A stretch of 37,113 bases of DNA from NCBI RefSeq assembly GCF_002179165.1, contig NZ_NFNY01000017.1:1-37113 (forward strand), read 5' to 3'. Shown piece by piece: positions 17,977 through 27,655 of this stretch. Both the position numbers and the translations under genes were made by a program. Source of the DNA: Campylobacter jejuni. GTDB lineage: Bacteria > Campylobacterota > Campylobacteria > Campylobacterales > Campylobacteraceae. Under the pieces are notes generated by a model, which did no database searches, was not told the origin of the DNA, and saw only the letters and a list, made by a program, of their open reading frames with translations. Each line of letters starts with the position of its first letter. Positions within the stretch are counted from its first letter, which is position 1.

Positions 17977-19056
17977 ATGAATTTAGAAGTTCAAATAGAA
18001 GATAAAAGAAATTTATTAAGGGCTGATAGACTTGATATGTCTTTTGGAGAAATTATTAGCAACTATGAAGAGGATAATTTAATTATTCAACCTTCTTATC
18101 AAAGATCTTTTAGATGGAATAGCTATCAAAAAACAAGATTTATTGAATCGATTTTACTTGGCATTCCTATTCCCCCTATTTTTGTTGCAGAAGATAAAGA
18201 TAATGGTAAATGGGAGCTTGTAGATGGACTTCAGCGTGTTTCTACTATTTTATCATTTTTTGGTATTTTAAAAAAAGATGGAAAAATTGATAATAGATTA
18301 AATAAATTTAAATTACTTGAGGGAGAAATTTTAACAGAATTAAAAGATAAAAATATTGACTCTTTTCCCTTAAAGTTACAACTTACTATTAAAAGGTTTG
18401 TTTGTAGAGTTGAAATTTTGCGATGGGATACAAATCCTGAGATAAAGTATCAACTTTTTAGTCGTTTAAATACCGGAGGAGAGGCATTAAAAGAGCAAGA
18501 AATCCGTAATTGTATCTATAGAGGCGCATTAAATGATTTAATCAATGAGTTAGCAGAAAATAAAGATTTTAAAGAAGTGATTGGTGCTACAGAAAGACAA
18601 GAAAAAGAAATGTATCTTAGTGAGCTTGTATTGCGCTTCATAGCTTTTTATTATAAGCATAATGATTTAATTTTGAAAAATGGCGGAAGTATACAAGGTT
18701 TTTTATCAGATTTTATGCACTCTAGTATAGAAAAAAACCAAGATGATTTTTATCAAGCTAAGCAAGCTTTTTTAAATTCAGTAAGCTATTTGAATGAAAA
18801 TAAGTTTTCAGACTTATTTAGAGATAATAGGGCTAGACAGTTTAGTGCTAATCATTATGATACAATAATGTATATTTTGTCAAAAAATCTAAATAGATTT
18901 CAAAATTCACATAAATTTCAACAAATAATACAAAAATTATTAAACAATAAAGAATATGGTAATAAATCTGGATCAAGCACTTATGCTACAAAAAGAATGC
19001 AAGAAAAAATTAAATTTGCAGAAGAATTTGTAGAAAATGAACTTACAAGAAATTAA
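17977..19056 (+). CDS. DUF262 (GmrS/ParB-like nuclease fold) protein
   Basis: This 359-residue protein has the DUF262 hallmarks: IIQPSYQRSFRWNSYQKTRF from residue 36, IESILLGIPIPPIFVAED at 56-73, and ELVDGLQRVSTILSFF at 80-95 with the DGxQR catalytic/NTP motif. A long alpha-helical tail follows, and no HNH (DUF1524) domain like that of full GmrSD is seen. DUF262 proteins are the nucleotide-dependent part of several anti-phage systems (GmrSD, SspE, BrxU). The ATG directly abuts the preceding stop codon. The HEPN gene overlaps its last 20 bp, indicating co-translation. Role in defence is inferred from family and context. Confidence 0.85.
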   Translation: MNLEVQIEDKRNLLRADRLDMSFGEIISNYEEDNLIIQPSYQRSFRWNSYQKTRFIESILLGIPIPPIFVAEDKDNGKWELVDGLQRVSTILSFFGILKKDGKIDNRLNKFKLLEGEILTELKDKNIDSFPLKLQLTIKRFVCRVEILRWDTNPEIKYQLFSRLNTGGEALKEQEIRNCIYRGALNDLINELAENKDFKEVIGATERQEKEMYLSELVLRFIAFYYKHNDLILKNGGSIQGFLSDFMHSSIEKNQDDFYQAKQAFLNSVSYLNENKFSDLFRDNRARQFSANHYDTIMYILSKNLNRFQNSHKFQQIIQKLLNNKEYGNKSGSSTYATKRMQEKIKFAEEFVENELTRN

Positions 19057-19672
19057 TGAAGGGCTTTTACAAGAACTTGAGTGGCGCTGTAATGAAATAA
19101 TATTATTAGAGAATATGGTGAATTCTTGTGAAAAAGAAGAATATATAAAATTAATCTTAAAGATGAGTATTCCAATAATTTATGCGCATTTGGAAGGCTT
19201 TATTGTTTCCGCTTGTAAAATTGTATTGGAATATTTAAATTCTTTGAAGCTTTCTAGTAATGATTGTTCTGGAAAAATTACTATGATGGCATTTGATAAA
19301 GATATAAAATCACTTTCTGATTCTCAAGATTTAGAGAAAAAGATTAAACATTTTTGTCGCATTCAAGAAAAGCTTTTGTGTCAATTAAAATTTGATACAA
19401 AAGTTAACGTAAAGTCAAATTTAACATTTGAAGTTCTGGAAAATCTTTGTCTAAAATTCGATATTGATAGTGTAAATTTTAAAGACTATAAAGATATGCT
19501 TAATCAACTTGTAAATATTAGGAATGCTATTGCACATGGTGAAAATTCTTATAGTTTTGAAAGTTTTGCTGATATTGAAAAATATATTGAGCTGTTTGAG
19601 GCTTTATGCCTGGATTTTTCTAAAGTTTTATTTAATATACTTGAAGATGAAAAATATAAAAAGGAGAAATAA
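19037..19672 (+). CDS. HEPN-domain protein (MAE_28990/MAE_18760-like)
   Basis: This 211-residue, mostly alpha-helical protein has SIPIIYAHLEGFIVSACKIV near residue 44, typical of the MAE_28990/MAE_18760 HEPN group. LVNIRNAIAHGEN at 158-170 supplies the RNxxxH active site (R162, H167) of HEPN ribonucleases. The start overlaps the end of the DUF262 gene by 20 bp, so the two are likely a functional pair. HEPN proteins often cut RNA as toxins or abortive-infection effectors. With an intact motif this one could be an RNase, but targets are unknown. It ends 2 bp before the HNH gene. Confidence 0.75.
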   Translation: MNLQEINEGLLQELEWRCNEIILLENMVNSCEKEEYIKLILKMSIPIIYAHLEGFIVSACKIVLEYLNSLKLSSNDCSGKITMMAFDKDIKSLSDSQDLEKKIKHFCRIQEKLLCQLKFDTKVNVKSNLTFEVLENLCLKFDIDSVNFKDYKDMLNQLVNIRNAIAHGENSYSFESFADIEKYIELFEALCLDFSKVLFNILEDEKYKKEK

Positions 19673-19674
19673 AT

Positions 19675-20349
19675 ATGGATACGCCCTTTAAAGAAGGAAC
19701 AACAAGCCACTATGATTTTACTATAATGAGTGATTTACAATGGCATTGCACAAAATGTGAATTAAAAGCAGCGCAAGCTAAAACTTGGCAAACTTGGAGA
19801 CATCAAGGCATTCAGTTGGATACTGATGAAAAAGGAAATTTCTATAAAGTGCAATTGTGTTCAAAGTGTAGAATGCGTACCATTCATAGAAAATTAAAAA
19901 GCTTAGAAATTTTGGAAAATACTAAGACAAGAAGTGGCATCTCTGTTAGTTTAGCTAGAAGAATTAAAAATTATTTTAAAAATGAAGAAGCTATTTATCT
20001 AAGGGAAATGTCTCCTAATGAATTGGAGATTGATCATAAATTTCCACAGATTAGGTGGAAAGTAGATGAGAATAAAAATGATAGTTCTATGGGTGAAGAA
20101 GAAATAAGAAATAAATTTGTATTATTAACTAGAAATAATAATTTATTAAAATCGCGTTATTGTGAAAAATGTTTTAAAAATGGCACCAGGGGACATTTTC
20201 CTGGGATTAAATTTTGGTATAAGGGTAATGAAAGATGGCAAGGAGAAGATGATAATGACGAAAAGGGATGCGTTGGTTGTTTTTGGTATGATCCATATAA
20301 ATGGAGAGAAGAGTTAAATAAGATATTGCAAACACAAAGAATCTCATGA
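19675..20349 (+). CDS. HNH restriction endonuclease (possibly NlaIII/IceA-like)
   Basis: This 224-residue protein has three cysteine pairs that look like zinc sites: HCTKC (C25/C28), LCSKC (C62/C65) and YCEKC (C163/C166), with a fourth, GCVGC, near residue 205. Between them lies ELEIDHKFPQIRW (D120/H121) followed by FVLLTRNNNLLKSR (asparagines at 154-156), an HNH nuclease core. Its stop overlaps the start of an adenine methyltransferase gene (ATGA), the classic arrangement of a type II restriction pair. From memory it resembles the NlaIII/IceA1 endonucleases (CATG), but I cannot confirm this. An HNH effector of the DUF262-HEPN module is the alternative. Confidence 0.75.
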   Translation: MDTPFKEGTTSHYDFTIMSDLQWHCTKCELKAAQAKTWQTWRHQGIQLDTDEKGNFYKVQLCSKCRMRTIHRKLKSLEILENTKTRSGISVSLARRIKNYFKNEEAIYLREMSPNELEIDHKFPQIRWKVDENKNDSSMGEEEIRNKFVLLTRNNNLLKSRYCEKCFKNGTRGHFPGIKFWYKGNERWQGEDDNDEKGCVGCFWYDPYKWREELNKILQTQRIS

Positions 20350-21350
20350 ACTACATCGGATCAAAATTCAAACTTTTATCTTTTTTATTTAAAACTATTG
20401 ACGAGACTTTAAAAACAAAAAATAAAGCATTAAAAGATTGTATATTTTGTGATATTTTTGCAGGAACTTCTGCAGTAGGAAAGCTTTTTAAGACAAAAGT
20501 AAAACAAATCATAAGCAATGATAAAGAATTTTATAGTTTTGTTTTGGCAAAAAATTATATACAAAACTCAAATTTCTTATCTCGTGCTGATGAACTCATA
20601 GAAATACTCAATCAAACGCCATTAATCAAGGGTAAAATTTATAAATATTACGCAATAGGTGGTGGGGAAAATAGGCAGTATTTTAGTGATTTTAATGCAA
20701 TGAAAATTGACAGCATAAGAGTGCAAATCGAAAAATGGAAAGAGCAAAATTTTATCAGTGAAGAAGAATATTATTTTTTATTGGCAAGTTTATTAGAAAG
20801 TGCCGATAAGGTGGCAAATACCGCTTCTGTTTATGGAGCTTTTTTAAAACATCTTAAAAAATCAGCCAAGAAAGAGCTTGAGTTAAGCCCTGCTAAATTT
20901 GAATGTACTCATGTAAAACATCTAGTTTTTAACGAAAATGCAAATGATTTAATTAAAAAAATTAAAGGCGATATTCTTTATCTTGATCCGCCTTATAATG
21001 CTAGAGAATACGGAGCAAATTATCATGTGCTAAATTCCATTGCAATGTATGATGATTTTATCCCACAAGGAAAAACCGGACTTAGAGCTTATGAAAAATC
21101 TGCTTGGTGTAAGAAAAATTTAGTTTTTGATGCTTTAGAAGATTTAATTAAAAATGCTGATTTTAAATTCATTTTTTTAAGTTATAACGATGAAGGTTTG
21201 CTTTCTTTAGGGCAAATCAAACAAATTTTTGAAAAATATGGAAAATATGATTTTAAAAGCCAAATTTATCAGCGTTTTAAAGCTGATTCTAAACGCACCC
21301 ATAAACAAGATAAAACCATAGAATATTTGCATATTTTAGAAAAAAAATAA
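20346..21350 (+). CDS. D12-class N6-adenine DNA methyltransferase
   Basis: This 334-residue alpha-class (Dam-like, D12) methyltransferase opens with MNYIGSKFKL (motif X). It has FCDIFAGTSAVGKLFK at 34-49 (motif I, AdoMet binding) and ILYLDPPYNAREYG at 210-223 (motif IV, catalytic DPPY). The DPPYNxREYGxNYHxLN form is that of M.NlaIII/M.HpyI-type enzymes, which methylate the A in CATG; specificity here remains a guess. It would protect the host from the HNH nuclease whose gene overlaps its start. It is the last gene of the accessory operon. Only 78 bp separate it from the outer-membrane protein gene. Confidence 0.85.
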   Translation: MNYIGSKFKLLSFLFKTIDETLKTKNKALKDCIFCDIFAGTSAVGKLFKTKVKQIISNDKEFYSFVLAKNYIQNSNFLSRADELIEILNQTPLIKGKIYKYYAIGGGENRQYFSDFNAMKIDSIRVQIEKWKEQNFISEEEYYFLLASLLESADKVANTASVYGAFLKHLKKSAKKELELSPAKFECTHVKHLVFNENANDLIKKIKGDILYLDPPYNAREYGANYHVLNSIAMYDDFIPQGKTGLRAYEKSAWCKKNLVFDALEDLIKNADFKFIFLSYNDEGLLSLGQIKQIFEKYGKYDFKSQIYQRFKADSKRTHKQDKTIEYLHILEKK

Positions 21351-21390
21351 AAAAGTAACAAAAATAATACGATATTAAATATTGAGATAA

Positions 21391-21396
21391 TATAAT
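21391..21396 (+). promoter_or_regulatory. -10 box of the outer-membrane protein gene
   Basis: TATAAT preceded by GAGATAA lies 33 bp before the ATG, in the short gap after the methyltransferase operon. The AAGGAGG-like ribosome site at 21417-21423 is strong, suggesting good expression. Confidence 0.5.
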
Positions 21397-21428
21397 TGAT
21401 CTCATAAACAAATAAAAAGGAGGATAAA

Positions 21429-22073
21429 ATGCATAAAAAATTATTAAGCATTGTTGTAGGTGTTGCTTTATTTTCAAATTTAGCTTTAGCAGATGAAAAT
21501 TCAGGCTTTTTTATAGGGGCGGATGCAGCTTATGTTCATACCCAAGTTAAAGGGGATTTAAAGCATAACAAAACAGGAGCAGTGATTAATGGAGATTTGT
21601 CTAGCAGTATTCCTATTTTGGGTTTAAAAATGGGTTATCGTTTTAATAATTTACATAGACTTTATACTGCTTACAATTATTCTGATGAATTTAGTGAATT
21701 TATAAGAACTCCAAGAATCCAAATTGAAGGAGATTTTACTACACATAAGCTTTTATTAGGCTATGATTTTACTCCAAAAATTTTTGAAAAAATTAGAGCA
21801 GTTGTTGGTGGATATTTGGGTTATGCAAGAACAAATATCGACTTGAAAACTTCTTTATTGTCTTTATCGCAAAATTTTGATGGTTTTGTTTATGGAGCAA
21901 AAATCGGTGCTATATATGAGCTTAATGCTTTTAATGAGATTGAATTAGGTTTTAAAGCAGAACAAATCAATTATAATGCTAAAAATTTTTATCAAAGTAC
22001 TATAGGGTCAAATTTTTATGATCCGAGGCAAAGAAATTATGGAGCGTATTTAGGATATACTTATAAATTTTAA
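21429..22073 (+). CDS. Outer-membrane beta-barrel protein
   Basis: This 214-residue protein has a Sec signal peptide (MHKKLLSIVVGVALFSNLAL, cleaved after ALA). The rest alternates polar and hydrophobic residues typical of an 8-strand OmpA/OmpW-like barrel, with repeated Gly/aromatic strand ends (GFFIGADAAYVH, ILGLKMGYRFNN, HKLLLGYDF, GAYLGYTYKF). The final residue is Phe after alternating aromatics, the BAM-targeting signature. Its position corresponds to C. jejuni Cj1721c. Function unknown; surface exposed loops are likely. It is convergent with the next gene, 20 bp away. Confidence 0.8.
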   Translation: MHKKLLSIVVGVALFSNLALADENSGFFIGADAAYVHTQVKGDLKHNKTGAVINGDLSSSIPILGLKMGYRFNNLHRLYTAYNYSDEFSEFIRTPRIQIEGDFTTHKLLLGYDFTPKIFEKIRAVVGGYLGYARTNIDLKTSLLSLSQNFDGFVYGAKIGAIYELNAFNEIELGFKAEQINYNAKNFYQSTIGSNFYDPRQRNYGAYLGYTYKF

Positions 22074-22093
22074 AAGTTTTCATCGGTGAGCAA

Positions 22094-22723
22094 TCAACCG
22101 CCACCGATGAAGTATTTTTCTACATCATCAAGCAATTTTTCACATACTTTAGAATCTGTGCTTTTTTCTACCACGAGATTAATATAAGTTTTGGTATCTC
22201 TAAAACTTCCTGCTGATTTTGAGTTTTCGCGTGTGAGTTTTTGATTTTCTTTGGTGTATTCTATGGTGATGTTAAATTTAAGAGCTGCACTTGCTTCGCC
22301 GAGATTTGTTTTGACTAAAACATTCATTTGGGAAGCTTTGGCTAAGGTTGCTTGAGTTTTGGATAAAATTTCTTTAAATCTTTGGCAAGATCGGATGAGA
22401 GTAGAGATGAATTTATTATCAAGTCCTTCATAAGCTACTTTGAGTTTGTTTTTAATATCTTTTGTACTTTCTTTTTCAGGGGCTACAAAAACCATATAAA
22501 AACCGGTTTTAATCTGTACATTATCTGTTTTTACATCGCGTCCGCTTGACATCACTTTGACATAAATAGCATTATCAAGATAAACGCGATCTACCATAGG
22601 TCCATAAATTTCATATTCTTTTTTACGCACTATTACTTCACGAGCTAGGACATTTAATTTTACATTAGCATCGTGGATAACAGGTTCCATTTCTTTTTTA
22701 ATTTCTAAAAGTTCTTTTAACAT
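22094..22723 (-). CDS. Conserved hypothetical protein (Cj1720-like)
   Basis: I do not recognise a family for this 209-residue soluble, lysine-rich protein. There is no signal peptide or membrane segment. The N-terminal half starts LKELLEIKKEMEPVIHDANV and the C-terminus ends DDVEKYFIGGG. An upstream ATG at 22729 is possible, but it abuts AAAAAGG directly. The ATG at 22723 has correct spacing, so I prefer it. It sits in the same place as C. jejuni Cj1720, between the outer-membrane protein and leuA, and is divergent from the leu operon. Confidence 0.75.
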   Translation of the reverse strand: MLKELLEIKKEMEPVIHDANVKLNVLAREVIVRKKEYEIYGPMVDRVYLDNAIYVKVMSSGRDVKTDNVQIKTGFYMVFVAPEKESTKDIKNKLKVAYEGLDNKFISTLIRSCQRFKEILSKTQATLAKASQMNVLVKTNLGEASAALKFNITIEYTKENQKLTRENSKSAGSFRDTKTYINLVVEKSTDSKVCEKLLDDVEKYFIGGG

Positions 22724-22846
22724 CAACATCCTTTTTGTTACTTAAAATTACAATTATATCAATAATTTTCTTAATTTATAAATTTTATTTTGTTATTTAC
22801 CAAAAATATGCTAGATTAAAAAATATATTATAAAAAGGAGGCGACA

Positions 22847-22939
22847 ATGGAGCAAATTTTTAAATTGCATTTTATCCCTATAAAAAAACAAAGCATTAAA
22901 GAAAATACGCTTAATCTACTGCTGCAACTCTCACTCTAA
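22847..22939 (+). CDS. leuL: Leucine-operon leader peptide (30 aa)
   Basis: The ORF starts with ATG after a strong AAGGAGG and ends 104 bp before leuA. The last nine residues read LNLLLQLSL, six leucines written with CTT, CTA, CTG, CTG, CTC and CTC. These are mostly codons that this AT-rich genome otherwise avoids in favour of TTA. This is the signature of ribosome-stalling attenuation by charged tRNA-Leu. The following stretch to 23040 is T-rich with only weak hairpins, so the exact switch is not obvious. The 314-bp gap before leuA otherwise holds only the promoter. Confidence 0.75.
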   Translation: MEQIFKLHFIPIKKQSIKENTLNLLLQLSL

Positions 22940-23043
22940 TACTCGATTTTTCTAATCAATATTTATTTAATTTTATTATTGTTTTTAAGTTTTTGAATTG
23001 ATTTAATTCATTTAATCTGTTTCTTTTTATAAAGGATTAAATT

Positions 23044-24579
23044 ATGAAAGATAAAAAAATTATTATTTTTGATACAACTTTAAGGGATGGCGAACAAGCT
23101 TTAGTGAGTTCTTTAAATATCAACCAAAAATTACAAATCGCTTTAGCACTTGAAAATTTAGGCGTAGATGTGATAGAAGCAGGTTTTCCGGTGTCTTCTG
23201 GTGGAGATTTTGAAGCGGTAAAAATCATAGCTTCAAAGGTTAAAAATTCCACTATTTGTGCATTAAGTAGAGCTTTAGACAAAGATATAGATGTGGCATA
23301 TGAAGCTTTAAAAGTGGCTAAAAATTTTAGAATTCACACCTTTATCGCTACTTCAAATTTGCATATACAAGATAAATTAAAAAAAGATTTTGACGAAATT
23401 TTAGCTATGGCAACAAAGGCGATAAAAAGAGCTAGAAAATACACTGATGATGTGGAATTTTCGTGCGAAGATGCAGGGAGAACACCTATGGATAATCTTT
23501 GTTTTATGGTTGAAAATGCGATAAAAGCAGGAGCTAAAACTATAAATATCCCAGACACCGTGGGTTATACTTTGCCAAGTGAATTTGCAAATATCATAAA
23601 AATTTTATTTAACAAAGTACCAAACATTGACAAAGCCGTGATTTCTGTGCATTGTCATAATGATTTAGGTATGGCAACGGGTAATAGTTTAAGTGGGATT
23701 TTACAAGGTGCAAGGCAGATTGAATGCACGATTAATGGACTTGGAGAAAGAGCGGGAAATTGTGCTTTAGAAGAAGTGGTTATGGCAATAAAAACAAGAA
23801 ATGATTATTTAAAAGGTTTTTATACGGACATTAAATGTGAAAATATTGCTAAAACTTCAAAGTTAGTTTCAGCTATCACAAACGAAAGCATTCCAACGCA
23901 TAAAGCCATAGTAGGAAGTAATGCTTTTTCTCATAGTTCAGGAATTCATCAAGATGGAGTGCTTAAAAATAAAAAAACCTATGAAATTATAAGTCCCAGT
24001 GCCATAGGAATTAATAAAAATCGTATGCTAATGACTGCAAGAAGCGGTAGGGCTATGATAAAAACTTGTCTTGAAAATTTAGGTTATGATGAAAATACTT
24101 ATAATTTAGATGAGGTTTATGAGAGCTTTTTACGCCTTGCAGATAAAAAGGGGCAGGTTTATGACTATGATTTAGAGGCTTTGATGTTTTTAAGCTATGA
24201 AAATGAAGAAGAGAATGAATTTGTGCTTGAAAATTTAAATGTGATCAGTGGAAATATCCCAACCGCTAGTGTTAAAATGCGTATCAAACAAGAGTTAAAA
24301 ACCGAATCTTGCACCGGAAATGGACCAGTAGAAGCGGTTTTTAATTGTATTTCTAGAATTACAAATTTAAATCCTATTTTAAAATCTTATAGTATAAATG
24401 CCAAAAGTTCAGGCGTAGACGCACAAGGACAAGTGGATGTGATTTTGGAATTTAAAGGCAGAAAATTTCATGGTAAAGGTTTATCAACTGATGTTATAGA
24501 AGCTTCAGCACAAGCATTTATCAGTGCTTATAATGTAATTTATCGTGCTTTAAAAGTAGAGGAAAGGAAAGCCGTATGA
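23044..24579 (+). CDS. leuA: 2-isopropylmalate synthase
   Basis: This 511-residue enzyme condenses acetyl-CoA and 2-ketoisovalerate, the first step of leucine synthesis. Landmarks are [20 protein letters not shown] at the N-terminus (metal and substrate binding), [16 protein letters not shown] near residue 200 with the HxH metal ligands, [14 protein letters not shown] near 235, and a C-terminal LeuA regulatory domain from about 390 (feedback inhibition by leucine), giving the full-length form. The ATG follows AAAGGATTAAATT. The 3' end overlaps leuB by 4 bp (ATGA). It is under the Leu-rich leader peptide. Confidence 0.96.
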   Translation: MKDKKIIIFDTTLRDGEQALVSSLNINQKLQIALALENLGVDVIEAGFPVSSGGDFEAVKIIASKVKNSTICALSRALDKDIDVAYEALKVAKNFRIHTFIATSNLHIQDKLKKDFDEILAMATKAIKRARKYTDDVEFSCEDAGRTPMDNLCFMVENAIKAGAKTINIPDTVGYTLPSEFANIIKILFNKVPNIDKAVISVHCHNDLGMATGNSLSGILQGARQIECTINGLGERAGNCALEEVVMAIKTRNDYLKGFYTDIKCENIAKTSKLVSAITNESIPTHKAIVGSNAFSHSSGIHQDGVLKNKKTYEIISPSAIGINKNRMLMTARSGRAMIKTCLENLGYDENTYNLDEVYESFLRLADKKGQVYDYDLEALMFLSYENEEENEFVLENLNVISGNIPTASVKMRIKQELKTESCTGNGPVEAVFNCISRITNLNPILKSYSINAKSSGVDAQGQVDVILEFKGRKFHGKGLSTDVIEASAQAFISAYNVIYRALKVEERKAV

Positions 24580-25652
24580 AAATTTATAAAATAGCTGTTT
24601 TAGCAGGAGATGGCATAGGACCTTTTGTAATGAAAGAAGCTTTAAAAATTTTAACTTTCATTGCACAAAAATATGATTTTAAATTTGAATTTAACGAAGC
24701 AAAAATTGGTGGAGCAAGTATTGACGCTTATGGTGTGGCGTTAAGTGATGAAACTTTAAAGCTTTGTGAGAAATGTGACGCGATTTTATTTGGTTCTGTG
24801 GGTGGACCCAAATGGGATAATTTGCCCATAGATCAAAGACCTGAAAGGGCTTCACTTTTGCCTTTAAGAAAGCATTTTAATCTATTTGCTAATTTGCGTC
24901 CTTGTAAAATTTATGAAAGTTTAAAACACGCTTCACCTTTAAAAGATGAGATTATAGAAAAAGGTATTGATATTTTGTGTGTTAGAGAGCTTACAGGTGG
25001 AATTTATTTTGGCAAGCAAGAATTAGGTAAAGAAAGTGCGTTTGATACTGAAATTTACACCAAAAAAGAGATAGAAAGAATCGCTTATCTTGCTTTTGAA
25101 AGTGCAAAAATAAGAAATAAAAAAGTGCATTTAGTCGATAAAGCAAATGTTTTGGCAAGTTCGATTTTATGGCGTGAAGTGGTAAGCCAAATTGCAAAAG
25201 AATATAAAGATATAAAATTAGAATATATGTATGTGGATAATGCGGCTATGCAAATTATCAAAAACCCTAGCACTTTTGATGTGATGCTTTGTTCAAACCT
25301 TTTTGGCGATATTTTAAGCGATGAATTAGCAGCTATTAGCGGATCTTTGGGTCTATTGAGTTCCGCCAGTTTAAATGATAAAGGTTTTGGGCTTTATGAA
25401 CCAGCAGGCGGAAGTGCGCCTGATATTGCACATTTAAACATAGCAAATCCTATAGCACAAATTTTAAGTGCGGCTTTGATGTTAAAATATAGCTTTAAAG
25501 AAGAAAAAGCAGCACAAGATATAGAAAATGCTATCTCTTTAGCATTAAAATGTGGCAAAATGACTAAGGATTTAAATGCAAATTCTTATTTAAGTACCGA
25601 TGAAATGGGTGATTGTATTTTAGAAATTTTAAAGGAGAATAACAATGGCTAA
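24576..25652 (+). CDS. leuB: 3-isopropylmalate dehydrogenase
   Basis: This 358-residue NAD-dependent decarboxylating dehydrogenase shows [19 protein letters not shown] at the start, [18 protein letters not shown] near residue 75, the substrate-binding [11 protein letters not shown] near 138, and the metal-binding [20 protein letters not shown] near 231. [19 protein letters not shown] near 270 is the cofactor-binding block. It overlaps leuA by 4 bp and leuC by 8 bp, so translation is coupled. Normal length. Confidence 0.96.
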   Translation: MKIYKIAVLAGDGIGPFVMKEALKILTFIAQKYDFKFEFNEAKIGGASIDAYGVALSDETLKLCEKCDAILFGSVGGPKWDNLPIDQRPERASLLPLRKHFNLFANLRPCKIYESLKHASPLKDEIIEKGIDILCVRELTGGIYFGKQELGKESAFDTEIYTKKEIERIAYLAFESAKIRNKKVHLVDKANVLASSILWREVVSQIAKEYKDIKLEYMYVDNAAMQIIKNPSTFDVMLCSNLFGDILSDELAAISGSLGLLSSASLNDKGFGLYEPAGGSAPDIAHLNIANPIAQILSAALMLKYSFKEEKAAQDIENAISLALKCGKMTKDLNANSYLSTDEMGDCILEILKENNNG

Positions 25653-27051
25653 GACTTTGTATGAAAAGGTATTTGACTTTCATGTGGTTTATCAAAATGA
25701 TAATGAATTTGCTACGCTTTATATCGATAGGCATTTGATCCACGAGGTCACAAGCCCCCAAGCATTTTCAGGGCTTAAAATAGCAAATCGCAAAATGGCA
25801 AGAGCGGATTTAACCTTAGCAACTATCGATCACGATGTTTCTACCAAAAGTAGGGATTTAAATGCTTGTTCTGCTATGGCAAAAGAGCAAATCAGTACTT
25901 TAATGCAAAATACCAAAGAATTTGGAGTAAGACTTTTAGGGCTTGATGATGAAAATCAAGGTATAGTGCATATAGTAAGTCCGGAGCTTGGTTTTACTTT
26001 ACCAGGAGTTACTTTGGTTTGTGGTGATTCTCACACCGCAACACATGGAGCTTTTGGAGCTTTGGCCTTTGGTATAGGTACGAGTGAAGTTGAGCATGTT
26101 TTAGCAACACAAACTTTAAAACAAGCCAAGCTTAAAACGATGAAAATAGAATGCAAAGGCAAATTTCAAAAAGGTGTTTATGCAAAGGATTTAATCCTTT
26201 ATTTAATCGCTAAATACGGCACTGCAAAAGCCACAGGCTATGCAATTGAGTTTTGTGGAGAATTAATACAAAATTTGAGTATGGAATCTCGTATGACACT
26301 TTGTAATATGGCGATAGAATTTGGGGCAAAAGTCGGTATGATAGCACCTGATGAAATCACTTTTGAATACATCAAAGGAAGAGAATTTGCACCAAAAGGA
26401 AAAGAATTTGAAAAATATTGTAAATATTGGCAAACATTAAAAAGTGATGAAGACGCAATTTATGATGAAACAATCATTATAAATGCAAGTGAAATTAAAC
26501 CACAAATCAGTTTTGGGACAAATCCATCACAAACTATAGCTATTGATGAAAAAATTCCAAAAATCACTGATTTTGAAAATCAAAGCGAGCAAAAATCTTT
26601 GCTTGATGCGTTAAATTATGTTAATTTAAAACAAGATCAAAGCTTAAATGGTGTAAAAATCGATATGGTTTTTATAGGATCTTGCACTAATGGGCGTTTA
26701 GAAGATTTAAAACTTGCAGCAAATATATTAAAAGGACGAAAAATTCATAAAGATGTGAAAGCTTTAATCGTTCCAGGTTCTATGCAAGTGCGAAAAGAAG
26801 CCGAAAATTTAGGACTTGATAAGATTTTCATTGAAGCAGGATGCGAATGGAGATACGCAGGGTGTTCGATGTGCCTTGGTATGAATGATGATAAGGCAAA
26901 GGCGGGACAAAGAGTGGCTTCAACCTCAAATCGCAATTTTGTAGGCAGACAAGGCAAAGGGGCTATCACGCATTTAATGAGCGTGGCGAGTGCGGCTGCT
27001 TGTGCGATCGAAGGCAAAATTTGTGACAATAGAAAATATTTAGGAGTTTAA
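25645..27051 (+). CDS. leuC: 3-isopropylmalate dehydratase large subunit
   Basis: This 468-residue aconitase-fold subunit binds the [4Fe-4S] cluster through the Cys of [14 protein letters not shown] near residue 345 and the pair in [17 protein letters not shown] near 400-415. [20 protein letters not shown] near 128 is the substrate region. It works with LeuD to isomerise 2- to 3-isopropylmalate. The start overlaps the leuB end by 8 bp, with AAAGGAGAA upstream, and leuD follows after 1 bp. Confidence 0.96.
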   Translation: MAKTLYEKVFDFHVVYQNDNEFATLYIDRHLIHEVTSPQAFSGLKIANRKMARADLTLATIDHDVSTKSRDLNACSAMAKEQISTLMQNTKEFGVRLLGLDDENQGIVHIVSPELGFTLPGVTLVCGDSHTATHGAFGALAFGIGTSEVEHVLATQTLKQAKLKTMKIECKGKFQKGVYAKDLILYLIAKYGTAKATGYAIEFCGELIQNLSMESRMTLCNMAIEFGAKVGMIAPDEITFEYIKGREFAPKGKEFEKYCKYWQTLKSDEDAIYDETIIINASEIKPQISFGTNPSQTIAIDEKIPKITDFENQSEQKSLLDALNYVNLKQDQSLNGVKIDMVFIGSCTNGRLEDLKLAANILKGRKIHKDVKALIVPGSMQVRKEAENLGLDKIFIEAGCEWRYAGCSMCLGMNDDKAKAGQRVASTSNRNFVGRQGKGAITHLMSVASAAACAIEGKICDNRKYLGV

Positions 27052-27052
27052 A

Positions 27053-27655
27053 ATGGTGGAATTTAGAACACACAAAGGCATAGCTTGTCCTTTAGAATAT
27101 GCAAACATCGATACAGATCAAATCATACCAAAGCAATTTTTACTCGCGGTTTCAAAGCAGGGTTTTGGGAAGCATTTATTTCATGATTTGCGTTATTTAG
27201 ATGATAAAGAAAGCGTTTTAAATATAGATTTTAATCTCAATAAAAAAGAATACCAAAACGCTTCTATTTTGATAAGTTTTGAAAATTTTGGCAATGGCTC
27301 TTCAAGAGAACACGCGCCTTGGGCTTTAATGGATTATGGTATTAGGGCGATTATTGCACCATCTTTTGCAGATATTTTTAAAAATAATGCGCTAGGTAAT
27401 GGTTTGCTTACCATAGAACTTAAAAAGAGTGAAATTTTAGATATCATCAAGGAATTAAAGAATTCGCAAGATAAAAATATGGAAATTTCTTTAGAGCAAA
27501 AAAAGGTGTTTTTCAAAGACAAAGTGTTTTCTTTTGACTTAGATGAATTCAGAAGAGAATGCCTTTTAAAAGGGCTTGACAATATAGCTTTAACTTTGCA
27601 ATATGAAGATAAAATCAAAACTTATGAAGTAAATTCAAAGACTTTTTTAGTCTAG
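27053..27655 (+). CDS. leuD: 3-isopropylmalate dehydratase small subunit
   Basis: This 200-residue swivel-domain partner of LeuC has ANIDTDQIIPKQFL near residue 18 and FENFGNGSSREHAPWALMDY near 80, the conserved serine-arginine substrate loop. It is the last gene of leuABCD. Its last 9 bp overlap the convergent GNAT gene. Confidence 0.95.
   Translation: MVEFRTHKGIACPLEYANIDTDQIIPKQFLLAVSKQGFGKHLFHDLRYLDDKESVLNIDFNLNKKEYQNASILISFENFGNGSSREHAPWALMDYGIRAIIAPSFADIFKNNALGNGLLTIELKKSEILDIIKELKNSQDKNMEISLEQKKVFFKDKVFSFDLDEFRRECLLKGLDNIALTLQYEDKIKTYEVNSKTFLV

Noticed and set aside
17977-20349. Complete GmrSD type IV restriction system
   Set aside because: The DUF262 protein lacks the DUF1524 HNH half, and the separate HNH protein has a different zinc-rich layout tied by overlap to an adenine methyltransferase.
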